Assembly: GCF_026151205.1 (NCBI RefSeq)
Contig: NC_087077.1
Span: 10,097,983-10,161,982 of the forward strand
DNA: 64,000 nt
Direction: 5' to 3'
Source: Bolinopsis microptera
Taxonomy: Eukaryota > Ctenophora > Tentaculata > Lobata > Bolinopsidae
Part shown: one piece after another, positions 33,112 to 44,538 of the stretch
Layout of the letters: each line of letters starts with the position of its first letter
Position numbering within the stretch: position 1 is the first letter of the stretch
The notes under the pieces: generated by a model
What the model was told of the DNA's origin: nothing
What the model saw: only the letters and a program-made list of their open reading frames with translations
Database searches by the model: none
Program-made: the position numbers and the translations under genes

Positions 33112-36100
33112 ATTACATTCTACTGTTCCTGTGTATAGTGATAGTGGTAGCAGTGACCCTCTCCATCACAATCACATCCTTAAGCAAAAGTGTTCACAAG
33201 GTTTGTTTTCACTAATTAGCTAATTGTAGTCGTGCTTTTTATAGTAACCTTATTGGCCCTAATTATTTATTTTGCCCGATTAGGACCGGAGTTTGCAGGC
33301 ATTCGGAGAAACCGCTGTAAATTGGGGTTCATCCGGTACATCACGGTTATTAATGTTCGCATAATCTGATAATATTTAAATTAATCAGAATTACTTTTCC
33401 CAGGAAGGAAAGCCTCACGTGGTATTGGTTATCGCAGACGACATGGGCTACAACGATATCGGATACTACAACCAGTTCGGGGACATTAAAACTCCGCACC
33501 TCGACAAACTTGCAACGTTCGTAATTAATTGTTCAGTTAAGCTAGCAATATTTTTAAGAATTTACCAATACAAAAATACGAATTACGATTAATTGCCCAA
33601 TTCTATCATGACTCCTGTCATTAGCTGTACAAATAAAACTCTCCCAGGGAAGGAGTAAGACTTGATAGATACTACGGACAGTCTATCTGTACTCCAGCTA
33701 GAGCAGCACTCTACACTGGACGATATCCTTATAGGTAAGTCCATCTGTACTCCAGCTAGAGCAGCACTCTACACTGGACGATATCCTTATAGGTAAGTCC
33801 ATCTGTACTCCAGCTAGAGCAGCACTCTACACTGGACGATATCCTTATAGGTAAGTCCATCTGTACTCCAGCTAGAGCAGCACTCTACACTGGACGATAT
33901 CCTTATAGGTAAGTCCATCTGTACTCCAGCTAGAGCAGCACTCTACACTGGACGATATCCTTATAGGTAAGTCCATCTGTACTCCAGCTAGAGCAGCACT
34001 CTACTGCACTGGACGATATCCTTATAGGTAAGTCCATCTGTACTCCAGCTAGAACAGCACTCTACACTGGACGATATCCTTATAGGTAAGTCCATCTGTA
34101 CTCCAGCTAGAGCAGCACTCTACACTGGACGATATCCTTATAGGTAAGTCCATCTGTACTCCAGCTATAGAGCAGCACTCTACACTGGACGATATCCTTA
34201 TAGGTAATTCCATCTGTACTCCAGCTAGAGCAGCACTCTACACTGGACGATATCCTTATAGGTAAGTCCATCTGTACTCCAGTTAGAGCAGCACTCTACA
34301 CTGGACGATAATATGTAGATAAGAACCCAAATTAAGAAGTAAAATACTTGAAGTAATGTACTCTAAGATAATTAGGTGTCTGTAAAAGTATCAAACGAGG
34401 AGATCATTAAATTGAATTTGTCTGATTTACAAGTTAAATACCTAATAAGCACATATAATAATATATGATTCAATATAATTTATAATATAATCTCAGATAA
34501 TTCTTGATATTTGTTAATCCACGAACTCTTCAAAACGCAGCATTGAGACAGTCATTAAAATATTCTTCTTATTAAAGTATTAATAGTTGTTCTCGACAGG
34601 TTTGGTCTGCAGGGAGCTAGACCTATTTTGTATGGTGCCAAGTTGGGTTTACCAACAGAGGAAAAAATTCTACCCCAGGTCAGATTCTGCCGTTTCTCAT
34701 ATCTTTACTGCACTGAAAGTTTCTCCCTTTTACAATTTTTAACCAATCGAAGTAAAAACTAGCACGTTCCTGATTATGGAATACGAAAATTCAAATTTGT
34801 CGTTTTCAAAATCTATTATTCTATATTACATTTCAGATCATGAAGGAAGGAGGATATAACACTTATTTAGTGGGGAAGTGGCATCTTGGTTATTCTAAAT
34901 GGGATTACACCCCCATCAAGTAGGTAGCTTTTATAATGAACACTGAACTATGTATTTCATGGAATAATCATTTTTTCTGCATTTATATGCAGCATCGACA
35001 GAGTCCATTCATTTCATGGACTCATAACTTCCTGATAACTTGATAAGAATACCCCGTACCCAACTTCTCATATAAACACTTCTACCAGGCGAGGATACGA
35101 TTACTTCTTTGGGATGTACGGAGGATTCTCCGACTACTTTACACACATATCCGCTGAACCTGAGAGCCCTGATAACTCAGCTTTTGATCTTCACGAACAC
35201 TTTGAGAAGGATATTCAAACTGGTTAGATTCTCACATTGATAAGTCTTATATTGGTAAGAGAAAGGGGCACATTTCGAATCCGGCCTTTTACAAGATGAT
35301 ATATCTGAGATGAAACGTGATTTGTTATAGCCTTGATATATAATTAAGACTTTATCATTTGATCAAATTAAAATGGTCTTAAAAATTTGGATATGGTATA
35401 GAAGATAACGTGTAGTGAACTACCAGCTCTGTACTGTATTAAAACAATTCTCATCTCAGATGGGACAGTTGAGGAGACGGATAAACAGAATATAAAACTA
35501 ATCAAAGATACGTGGCTGGAGTATTCAGAGAAGCTTTTCACAGATAAAGCAGTACAAATAATCCAGGTAATTATAGCTTCTGGATTATGCTCTGCAGTAT
35601 TAAAACTACAACATCATAATCCGATGCAGAGAGATGGTGCTGCAGTGCCGTGCTTTTTTAACTGTTCGTGAGGTACAGAACAGTGCCGAACAAAAACATT
35701 AATGGACAATTGCGTCACAATTTTGACTAGAAAGAGTAAATGTTAATTTATTCTATCAGCACATAAAAGTATTCCTAATTGTCAGGATCATGAAGCCGAG
35801 AAGGGGTCACTGTTCCTAACAGTCAGCTACATGAACCCTCACAGTCCACTTCAAGTCTTAGAGGACGACCTGAGGAGGGTCCCTTCAAACATCACTAACG
35901 AAGTGAGTTTAGGGGAGAAACTAATTTTGTCAGTCGTATTCAATGTTGGTTTAGAGCAGTGGCGTAACAAAGGGCCCCGCCGACCCGCTGTGCGGGAGGG
36001 GCGGTAAAGATTTTACCGGCGTATCCTCTAAAATCATTTAATTTGTTCAATTTTAGGGAGGGGCGCCAAAAGGGGAGGGGCGCCAACAGGGGGGCGCTTT

Positions 36101-37935
36101 TTCAGCGGCGGGGGGGGGGGGGCGACAGGCAACGTTACTCCACTGGTTTAGAGTGGTTGAGTTTGGATCGTCACCAACTATAAAATTTTGCACTTTCCTT
36201 AGTTTTTATAGATCATCATCACTTCTTTTAAACTGAACATAACGCTTCTTAGATTTTGTTTCCGGTTTAATTCTCTTCGAATTATTGAACCCTTATTCTA
36301 TTACAGATAAGGAGAAAGTTCTCAGCTCTGATGGTTAGTATGGACACCGGAGTGCAACAGTTGACTGAAGCTTTAAAATCTAAAGGAATGTACGATAACA
36401 CAATCTTCATCTTCACCGGTGACAATGGAGGTTGGTTGTTACAATTCCTCCTTTCAATTAAATTGACAAAGAGGAGCTGTTTATCATCCTTTACCTGAGA
36501 AGCCATGAAAAGTAACCAAATCATTCCTTTTTAGCAATCACATCACTTCCATATCCATCGTTTAACTTTTCCGATCATAAAGAGAAAATCAATTGGCTCT
36601 CTTACTCGTATAACAAAACGAATTATCACGTCTGCAAATCACATTTAGGGGCGGTACAAGGACCAATAAACAGCAACAGTCTGGGAGGAACCAACTGGCC
36701 TCTAAGGGGCTCTAAGTGGACTGTCTGGGAGGGAGGGGTCAAAGTGCCAGCCTTTGTTCGGGGACCTGGCATAAAGCCAGGTGTGGTAAGCACTGAGCTC
36801 TTCCACATCACTGACTGGCTGCCAACAATAGCCGGTCTGGTCGAACTGGAGACTAAGTTAAAGCTAGACGGAGTGGATCAGTCAGGTTTGATTATTCATT
36901 TAATTAACTAATTATTAATTTGAAGGTTAGAAATTGCACCTTGTTTTGAGGCAGCATGACTATTGCTTCTGGTTTAAAGAGCAGAGCTGAACTGGAAATT
37001 TGTGTCGGCATAAGAACGAAATTGTTTGCCTCAGGTTTGCTACAAGGAACCACTAACACAAGTGCCAGAGAAGATGTGATCCTAGAGCTAGATCCAGCTT
37101 ACCAACAAGCAGCGTACATTAAAAATAACTACAAATTAATTGTGGGAGATCCATCACCAAAACCCTACGATGGCATCTACCCTCCACTACAAGGTTGCTG
37201 GTAGTATTCGTATGATAGAAGTCATATGTTAATGAGGATGACATTATATTTAGTTTTTAAACTTATTTGTTATTTTCATCTTTTGAACAGAAAATTACAC
37301 TGCGATTAGATCACAGTCTCTAGATATGGTTGCAGGTTGGCGGATCAAATCCCTAACAGTTCCTTACCGCTTACCCTAATCCTAACCGTACCCCTAGTGG
37401 TATATTTGTTCAGCATTAGACATTAGGTTCACTATTACCTTAAGATACGGTATTCTCTATAGAAGCTGCCCATATAATATAATTTATGTACATTTCAGAT
37501 AAAGGTGCAACCTGGTATAAAAGCTTTGAGAACACAACGTTAAACCCTGATGGACGTGATATGTACAAAGAAGTCAGCCGTGTTTGTGACCAAAAGATAA
37601 TTAAATTTGGGGATAATCTGAAAAACAAGGACTATAACTTCAGAGACATAAAATCTATAGGTGAATTTGAGCACTCTCAGATACGGCTCTACGATCTTTC
37701 AAACGATCCATCTGAAAAACACGACCTGTTCACGGAACAGGAACGTTTTAAGTCCCTCGCAAAAGAAATGTATGATTACCTGGGACAGCAGACCTTGGAG
37801 ATGTCCGAGTTAGTATTTTTCGTGGGAGATAAGTACAGAGATGTACCGAGTGCTTTTAAACCTTACACTGTTGAGCTGGAGGACAGGGACGATAAAACTA
37901 TTAATAAGTGGAAACCATGGTTACCAAATAACTAA
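33112..37935 (+). CDS. type II membrane-anchored arylsulfatase B-like enzyme (constant exons)
   Basis: Twelve exons keep frame throughout: 33112-33200, 33404-33516, 33648-33734, 34600-34678, 34837-34919, 35089-35222, 35460-35566, 35786-35902, 36307-36430, 36649-36885, 37035-37193, 37499-37935 (TAA). The first encodes a transmembrane helix (YILLFLCIVIVVAVTLSI) and accepts phase 1. The sulfatase domain follows: metal-binding ADD, signature SICTPARAALYTG whose Cys (codon 33688-33690) becomes formylglycine, GRYPYR-FGLQG, GKWHLG, MNPHSP, FTGDNGG and RGSKWTVWEGG. The order matches arylsulfatase B/I/J, enzymes removing sulfate from glycosaminoglycan-type substrates, and every catalytic position I know of is present. 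The catalytic domain would face the lumen or outside. Usual sulfatases have a cleaved signal peptide, so the anchor is unusual. The exact substrate is unknown. Confidence 0.93.
33735..34310 (+). repeat. 58-bp tandem copies of the catalytic-Cys exon end plus donor
   Basis: Ten further copies (starts near 33740, 33798, 33856, 33914, 33972, 34033, 34091, 34149, 34209, 34267) follow the real exon end at 33734. Each unit holds the codons for CTPARAALYTGRYPY and the donor ATAG|GTAAGT; the last is cut off before the donor. Units are nearly identical, with a 3-bp and a 2-bp insertion in two of them. The 58-bp length shifts frame, and reading past the first donor meets TAA at once, so only the first donor gives the enzyme. 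Confidence 0.93.
35957..36145. mobile_element. hAT-type MITE in sulfatase intron
   Basis: The ends CAGTGGCGTAAC and GTTACTCCACTG are inverted repeats with one mismatch, flanked by the 8-bp duplication GTTTAGAG (35949-35956, 36146-36153). CAGTGGCGTA ends with 8-bp duplications are typical of hAT elements. The 189-bp interior is GC-rich, with a G run, and codes for nothing. Confidence 0.85.
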
Positions 37936-38515
37936 TGCAAGTCGCTGAATTTATCATATTTTTTATTGGAATTATATAAGTGGCTAATCAGTTGCAAATA
38001 CCATACAGATTGTCCCCGGTTGCAAAATCATAAATACTATGTTCACAACATAACTCATTATAGAGGATTCCAATAATCAGAAATGTATTATTATATCCCG
38101 GTAAATGACTTATACTTTCAATGCAATAAGCAATTGGCCAACGATTCATGTTTCAGTTGAAATTTTAAGGGGCTGAAAATTTGAATTGACATCATTAATC
38201 AATGTTACGATGACTATATTTATTTCAAAGGATGTCATTCCAAATTACCAACAATCAGGAATCGGTTATTTTGCCTCCAGTTTAAACAAAATATTTTGCA
38301 TACTTAATTTATGTCTTTACGGATAGACACGGAGATTGCAGTAAATGCACATGGATGTCATAGATTATAACTATTCTAGATTAACTTATTCATGCGTTTT
38401 TACACTATAATAGAGAATGATGATTTTATACAGTAAAACATCCCGACTTTTAATTTCCGTCGATTAATTTATAAAATTGTAATAATGCAAGCATAAAAAC
38501 ATGCAACATAACTAC

Positions 38516-38521
38516 AATAAA
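38516..38521 (+). terminator. candidate poly(A) signal of arylsulfatase gene
   Basis: This is the first AATAAA I see downstream of the stop codon at 37933-37935, about 580 bp away. No other support. Confidence 0.3.
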
Positions 38522-38893
38522 ATGACTCCAGTTGATGACAAGCATGTTAAATCTTAACGCAGGCAACCAGGATGATTGAGAACGACTGGTCTGGATTCTA
38601 AACACGGTAGCTTTGAAAAGATTAAAATATTTTCCAAGTGGATCGCTCGCACGTGTACAATGTGCATCCCAGAATAATCAACTTCATGTTTTATCGAGTG
38701 TTCCTCCTGGAACAGTCGTATGATCCTGAAAAGCTTGAAAAGTCATTAAACGCAAGTCTATTTCAACTTATAGCGTTATCGTTAACACCAGTTCACTCTT
38801 ATTCATCACAACCATTAATTCTCTGATCAACCAATTAGTTAAAAGATTAATCAATTATCATATTATTCATATTATTCATTTGCCGTCCATTTA

Positions 38894-39807
38894 TCATCTG
38901 ATAACGATACTGGAGGCCCTGGCAAGCTGCTTGCAGTCATTGATTTGCTGAGTTAAATGAGCGATCCTATGAGACAAATGAAGATCTCTTTTAGGTCCAG
39001 TTTGTATCTGCCTGTTCTTCTTGATCTTTCTCTTGATGTCTGATTCTGTAAATGATTTTGCGACCGGTTCTACTTCAGCAGGAGCCGCGGTTCCACCGGT
39101 TGGAGATGGAGATGGGATTGCTACCTGAAATAGTTAAAGTTTCAAAACTTGACAAAAGTCGTCTTAAGTATTTCTAGAGCAGCTTCTTCAGATATAAATT
39201 ATAAACGCATCATCGATTATGACGTATGATGCCAAGCTGTGACTATTCTATAAAAAGTGTATACAGCTGTAGATGATGAGAGAGTACTTCTATTGCATAG
39301 ATTGTGAAAACTAACCCCTGGGAAGATGGTTGAAGAGCCCTTGGCAGGACCTTCACCAGAATACCACTGTGCACACTGTTTCTTTGGTGGAATCTTGGGC
39401 TGGAACACACTCGCGGGTTTAGCTTTAGGGGCCGTTTCTGGCAGCTCTAAGTTAAGAGTTGCCATGGAGATCCCTTTAGCTGGGGATACGACACCATCTT
39501 TCTTCCTTATGTTATACATGCCTGGTGGGGGTGCACTACACGGTCTACCAGATAACACTCCTGATTTAGGCCGGTATGGGATGGTCTGGGGACGGACTCT
39601 CAGTGATTTAGAGGACGTTATCTCGTGGGAATGATTCGTGGTTCGTGGACTCCTGGGTCGTGCAGCTGCTAGCGATGTTTGGGAGCCTCCATACATCAAC
39701 TTCTTGCGGATAGAAGCAGTGTCAGACCAAGCAACAATACGGAGCCGGGGAGAGAATGAGCTGGCTCGAGGCAAGCATATTCCTGCCCCATTGGTACAAG
39801 CACTCAT
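38894..39807 (-). CDS. two-exon gene, 240-aa basic Ser/Pro-rich protein of unknown function
   Basis: Exon 1 runs from the ATG at 39807 (in-frame GTG at 39816 and TGA further upstream) to 39316, with donor CAGGG|GTTAGT. Exon 2 runs from acceptor TATTTCAG to the TGA at 38894, 39124-38894. Phase 0 at the junction gives FPG-VAIPSPSPTGG. The protein is basic and rich in Pro and Ser (RPRSPRT, RPQTIPYRPKSG, GRPCSAPPPGMYN), carries FQPKIPPKKQ, and ends with a Lys/Arg-rich, possibly helical stretch (IKRKIKKNRQIQ..HLTQQINDC). There is no signal peptide, membrane helix or known domain. The style resembles microtubule- or cilium-associated small proteins, but I cannot name it. It is tail-to-tail with the sulfatase gene. 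Confidence 0.7.
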
Positions 39808-39899
39808 CTCGTGCACGGCAGGGTGTTTAACAAATAATCATTATGAGCGGTTATCCGGCGGTACTGACTCGTGCAGATGGAAGCCTTTTTAAACGTCCG

Positions 39900-42800
39900 A
39901 CGATAACAACAGTATACTGCCGTTCGAGCAAGAGCTGTAATAATGCATCGGACACGCAGAATGTTGTAAATGTGTCTCATTCAGGAACCACGTGATCTAT
40001 TTTGAAGGATTTTAACTATTGGACACAATGGTGGTCACGTGACCTTGTCAAATAATCACTATGAGCGGCTGCACGACGTGCATGTTACATAACATATTGC
40101 CTAAAACTGCTTGCTCTGAGCTCGAGAGCTGGACCGAAAGCTTAAAAATATTATAACAAAACTACAATCATGATGCATCATGTGGCGGTAAATTATCATA
40201 AAAGGCTTTTGTGAGAGCTAGGCGATGGATTATGTGAAAATAAGAATCGGGTTACGGATCAAGTTTCTATAGAAATTGTTTTCTAAACTGCTGAAATTTC
40301 CAATTAACGCCGATGCCACGATCGTTTCCAGCTATCTGTTCAGCGCGTGGCAGTGTGCGGTGCCACAATGAGTATGCGGCCAGTGACAACTGAACATTTA
40401 AAACTTCCATTCAATTCTCATGTAATTTTAGTTACTTGGATGCTTGGAATTGTTTAAAATTGGTAATGAAGGAGCGTGTGCATGAGAAGCGTGTCGGCCA
40501 TTAGAACTCTTATTGGGAACTGGTAAACCGCAGGATAAACCTCTATCAGGGGATAACAGTTACTTGCGGGTAAGTTCCTAATTAGCTTTTCACTGATTAA
40601 GTGTATCCGAGTTTTAAATAGGCGATTTTAATTATTTGAAACAAATGACAAGCATGGTTTTAGTATTTTCACCGCACGAAGAAGAATGGAGAACTATCCA
40701 TGACTTTATAAAGTTGATCTTTAACCTACCACAAACTAGTTGTTTCTCTTAAAGTCTTAACGATTGGTGCTGGAATATTTCCAAAATTTTAAAGGATAAT
40801 TTTAACTCTCCTCAGTTGTGGAAATTACCCAATTTCCACAATTGCCTCACGAAGTCATGAGTCAGCAACAAATTTTATCAATAACATGTAACTGCGCTTA
40901 CAACTATATATGAACTGGGGACAGTGCATGCACCATATAATAGTCCTGATTTTCTAACGAGAAACGATTTATTTTGTCACATGATATGCATGCTAAGAGT
41001 AGTCGTTATGGCCCGGCTCCATTATATTGTTGCTATTGGAAGGTAAGAATAATAATGGAAATGTGTTTTGCAGTAAATACAGTGTGGTCGGGAGTTACAA
41101 TTAAATATTTATAAAGTACAAATGGGACGTCATTTTATTTATCAACAAATCCAGCTCACTGAACGGAATACGACAAAAAAAACCAAAGCATTCAAGGAAT
41201 ATTGTGCACCAGTGAAAATAGATTCGCATTTTATTCAGAAATATAAACAAATTTAATAATGGCGTTAATCAAAAGCTGCATGTTAGCGCGACTGCTGCAA
41301 TTTATAAAACAATTAAAAATGCTTGGAAAAATGAGGGAGCAACTTCCTTGACGTTCTCATATGAAATATTCGAGATCAGATTGCCAATGTTGCGTAAATC
41401 AAGCAGTATTATTCCAAACATACAGTTCAGTCTTGCACTCGATCGGACAAACATATTAAAAAAACGTAATGCATCTTAGCGGAAATTCATTAGAATAGGG
41501 ACGAGAGGTGAAATGAACGTTGTGGATAAGTAATGGAAGGTAAGGAATATTGGGTGTCTTTTATTGGGATAGTGTGTGTAGTGGGCCAGATTTACTATGC
41601 TTATGGTAATTAGTAAAGTTAAAGTACAGGTTAGTAATACTAATAAATAACGTAAATGAATAAAACTATAAAAGTGAACTCTGATTCAACCTTAAATATA
41701 AATTGTTTTATCAATTACTGAAAGTAATACAGCATTGTAACAGCTTCTCAATTTAAAAGATTGGTCTAATCTTGAGAAATAAGTTCAGTCCTGGTAAGCA
41801 TCATGACCGTCTTAGTTAAATAAGTAAAGTAAATTATACAAAGGGTTATTCAATTTATGATCAAATTTACTGAGCAATTATGATTGCTTTATGATTTAAA
41901 GTCGGCCTCGATGATAGTATAACCACCACAATCATATGGTTTTAATATGGTAATACAAATAATCATTGCGTGTCTTAAACCGCCACTGCAACGAGCAATT
42001 TGTAGTTGAATGAAAGTTACTACCGACTTGAGCAGAGTAATACGTTATATGATAATAGTTGATGTCAATGCTTCAATGACTAGCTAAATGACCTTTATAT
42101 CCCACTTGAAGTTCAAAGTTAAGGGGAATAATAACTTTATAAGAATGACCATGGTTTGGTTGAAATCAATTCGGATTGCATAGCTAGTCACTATATAACA
42201 ATGCCATAAATGATAAAGTTAAACCCTATAAAAACGTTGTCGTGATTCTAAAATATAAATAAATGTCTTCAGCATTTGGAGTGACAATTAGTAACCATAG
42301 TAACCGCTATAATAACTAATGCTATAGTAACTAACAAATGACAAGTGACAAGTGAGTTAAGAGTGACAAATGCAACACCTAATAGAGTAATTCAACCTAA
42401 TGAAAGGTGACCACATTTTACTGCACTGCCTAAAACCTTCGTGTGTGTGAGAATTGAGAAACAATGAATTGCATGTCACGTTTAAGATGGGGCAGCAACC
42501 TACAGGCTGGGGGCAAGGGGCCCATAAAGGAAGAGGTCCTATGTTATCATACGTTGTATGACCCGCCGCGCACGAAGTGCGCGGCTCCCCCTGTATCGTC
42601 AGAACGATAAAGGGGGACATATCACATAGTGAAACGACCGTGGGGGTCGCAACGTGATACAAGTCCTATGTTAGATGGGACCAACAGAACTCCCCTTCCA
42701 TAACCCTCCCGGACAATACCGTGCCCTCTTATATACTATGGAGTTTTGTCCACTATCTAAACAAGACGTTACACAGTACACACCCCTTCCAGATTCCAAA

Positions 42801-44538
42801 ATATCTTGATTAACTTAATACAGAAGTTTATTCAAGCTATAGAATGGACCAGTTACAAAGAAAAAACTTTTTCTAAAAATGCATTTTTCGCTTTCAGTGA
42901 AATTGCGACCAATTCATGCAAAATACTTCACCTAGCCTACGCGTACTGCGACACGCGCTTGTTTCACAACTTGAAGTAGAATACACGTACAACACTGCTG
43001 CGCGCAGTGTTGTGACCCCTCTTCGTCGTATTTTACACATATTTGGACATTGGCAATTTATTCAATTGATAATTTTAAAGTTTTAACATTTTTTATATTA
43101 AATTCTTTTTTAATAATAATATAGTTCTAAAACGATTAAACTTGCTTTCTGTGAAAATTTAATGTACTTTCGTAAAATAATTTTGATGTGGCAGCGATTT
43201 GAAAAAGAAATTAGTTAAAAATGATACAAAAAAATTGGACATTTTTTGATATTAAAACATGTATAACTTGGGCTGTGTTGACAGTAGAAAAATAATTCAA
43301 CCCTTGTCCGAAAGGTTTACAAAAGTTTTACGCGCCGCGCATAATTGCCGCGCAATTTCGCGTGTCAAATCCGTCTAAGAGTGAACATAATTGATGAAGG
43401 AGCACTTTGAGCTTTACACCTCGTGCGTTCACTGTTCGCGCCTTAATTGCTGTTGCCTCGCGTTATTCCATCATCCATATTTCTGCTCTTAGTTCTTTAG
43501 TTGCTTTATAATGTGTCAGCAGTAATCAGCCCTGCTGTATTATATATTGTACTTGATTGTTGATACCTAATTAATTAACTGTTTACGATGGCAGTTATGG
43601 CGGATGATGATTAATCACTCTACAATCGCCTGTCACGTGACTTCTTCAACCCGTTCTGTAGATGGCCCTAAACAACTATATTCGAACCCCGGAAACCATA
43701 ACCCTCTAATCAGATCCCAACCCTAACGGCCTAACCCTAACCAAATCCTTTACAAAAGCATATACTGAAACACTATAGAGAAATTATACGGTCATATCAC
43801 GTGATCGAGACAGTTTTTCGCCAATATCTCGTTAGGGGAGAATTTTAACCTTATGTCATGGGGGTAATAGGTAAGTGCTTAGTAACCTCTTTGCTTTTAT
43901 TCGAGCCTTTTATTAAATCGAAGTTACAGTTCACGAGGTTGATCCTTTGGGAGATATTAAATCCTGTTTTACTATTATTTATAAATTCTAACGTTTAACT
44001 TTAATAATAATAAGTAAGTTTGGACGCAGACTAGAAACGAGTTTAATCGACTAAGTTTTTGATTTTGTGTACCTTTTAATTTTTATCATACAACTTTTTA
44101 ATTTCAGCAAATTTTAGTTAAAGAGTAAATCAAAGTTAGCAATCATTGAACTCAATAGTTAAAAAGGTGACTGTAAAAATAGAACTAAGATTTCGATACT
44201 TTTAAATGAACTTCTAGTTAAAATAATAATTTTAAATTATTAGATGTTTAAATTTTCCTGATAGCTGGATCATTATAGTCATGTAGAAATTAGGTTAAAC
44301 ATTGTCATGCAGAAATTAGGTTCCATAGAAAACACAGTCACGCCTTACATTATTACAAGCTTTAAAGGGCTCGTGAGTCGTGTTAGTGTTACTAGATCAA
44401 CATGCTTAGCCAATCAGTCTTGTTATATTAAACTATTACTTTTGAGCTTGAAAGCAGACAAAACTTTGCTTATTTGTTTGTTTATTATTTTGTTTGTTAT
44501 TAGAGAAAGAAGACAATATTACCTCTCGATTATTTCAG
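39900..44538. other. long non-coding stretch
   Basis: About 4.6 kb of AT-rich sequence with no exon that has both plausible splice signals and coding character. It contains a GC-rich palindromic patch near 42560-42600 (CCGCGCACGAAGTGCGCGG) and GC-rich repeat fragments at 42930-43010. Confidence 0.4.
42540..42680. repeat. GC-rich palindromic repeat patch
   Basis: CCGCCGCGCACGAAGTGCGC with its mirror forms a perfect short stem at about 42571-42589, inside a patch flanked by CCTATGTTATC/CCTATGTTAGA direct repeats. This suggests a small insertion, but its limits are unclear. Confidence 0.4.

Noticed and set aside
36956-37034. In-frame extension upstream of the exon starting 37035
   Set aside because: The previous exon ends in phase 1 and the TTTGCCTCAG acceptor at 37034 restores the family alignment; the upstream part is intron.
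39326-39892. Plus-strand frames of 84-102 codons
   Set aside because: Antisense shadows of the two-exon minus-strand gene, which has splice support.
43715-43745. Telomere-like CCTAACCCTAACC
   Set aside because: Only two units with interruptions; not an array.
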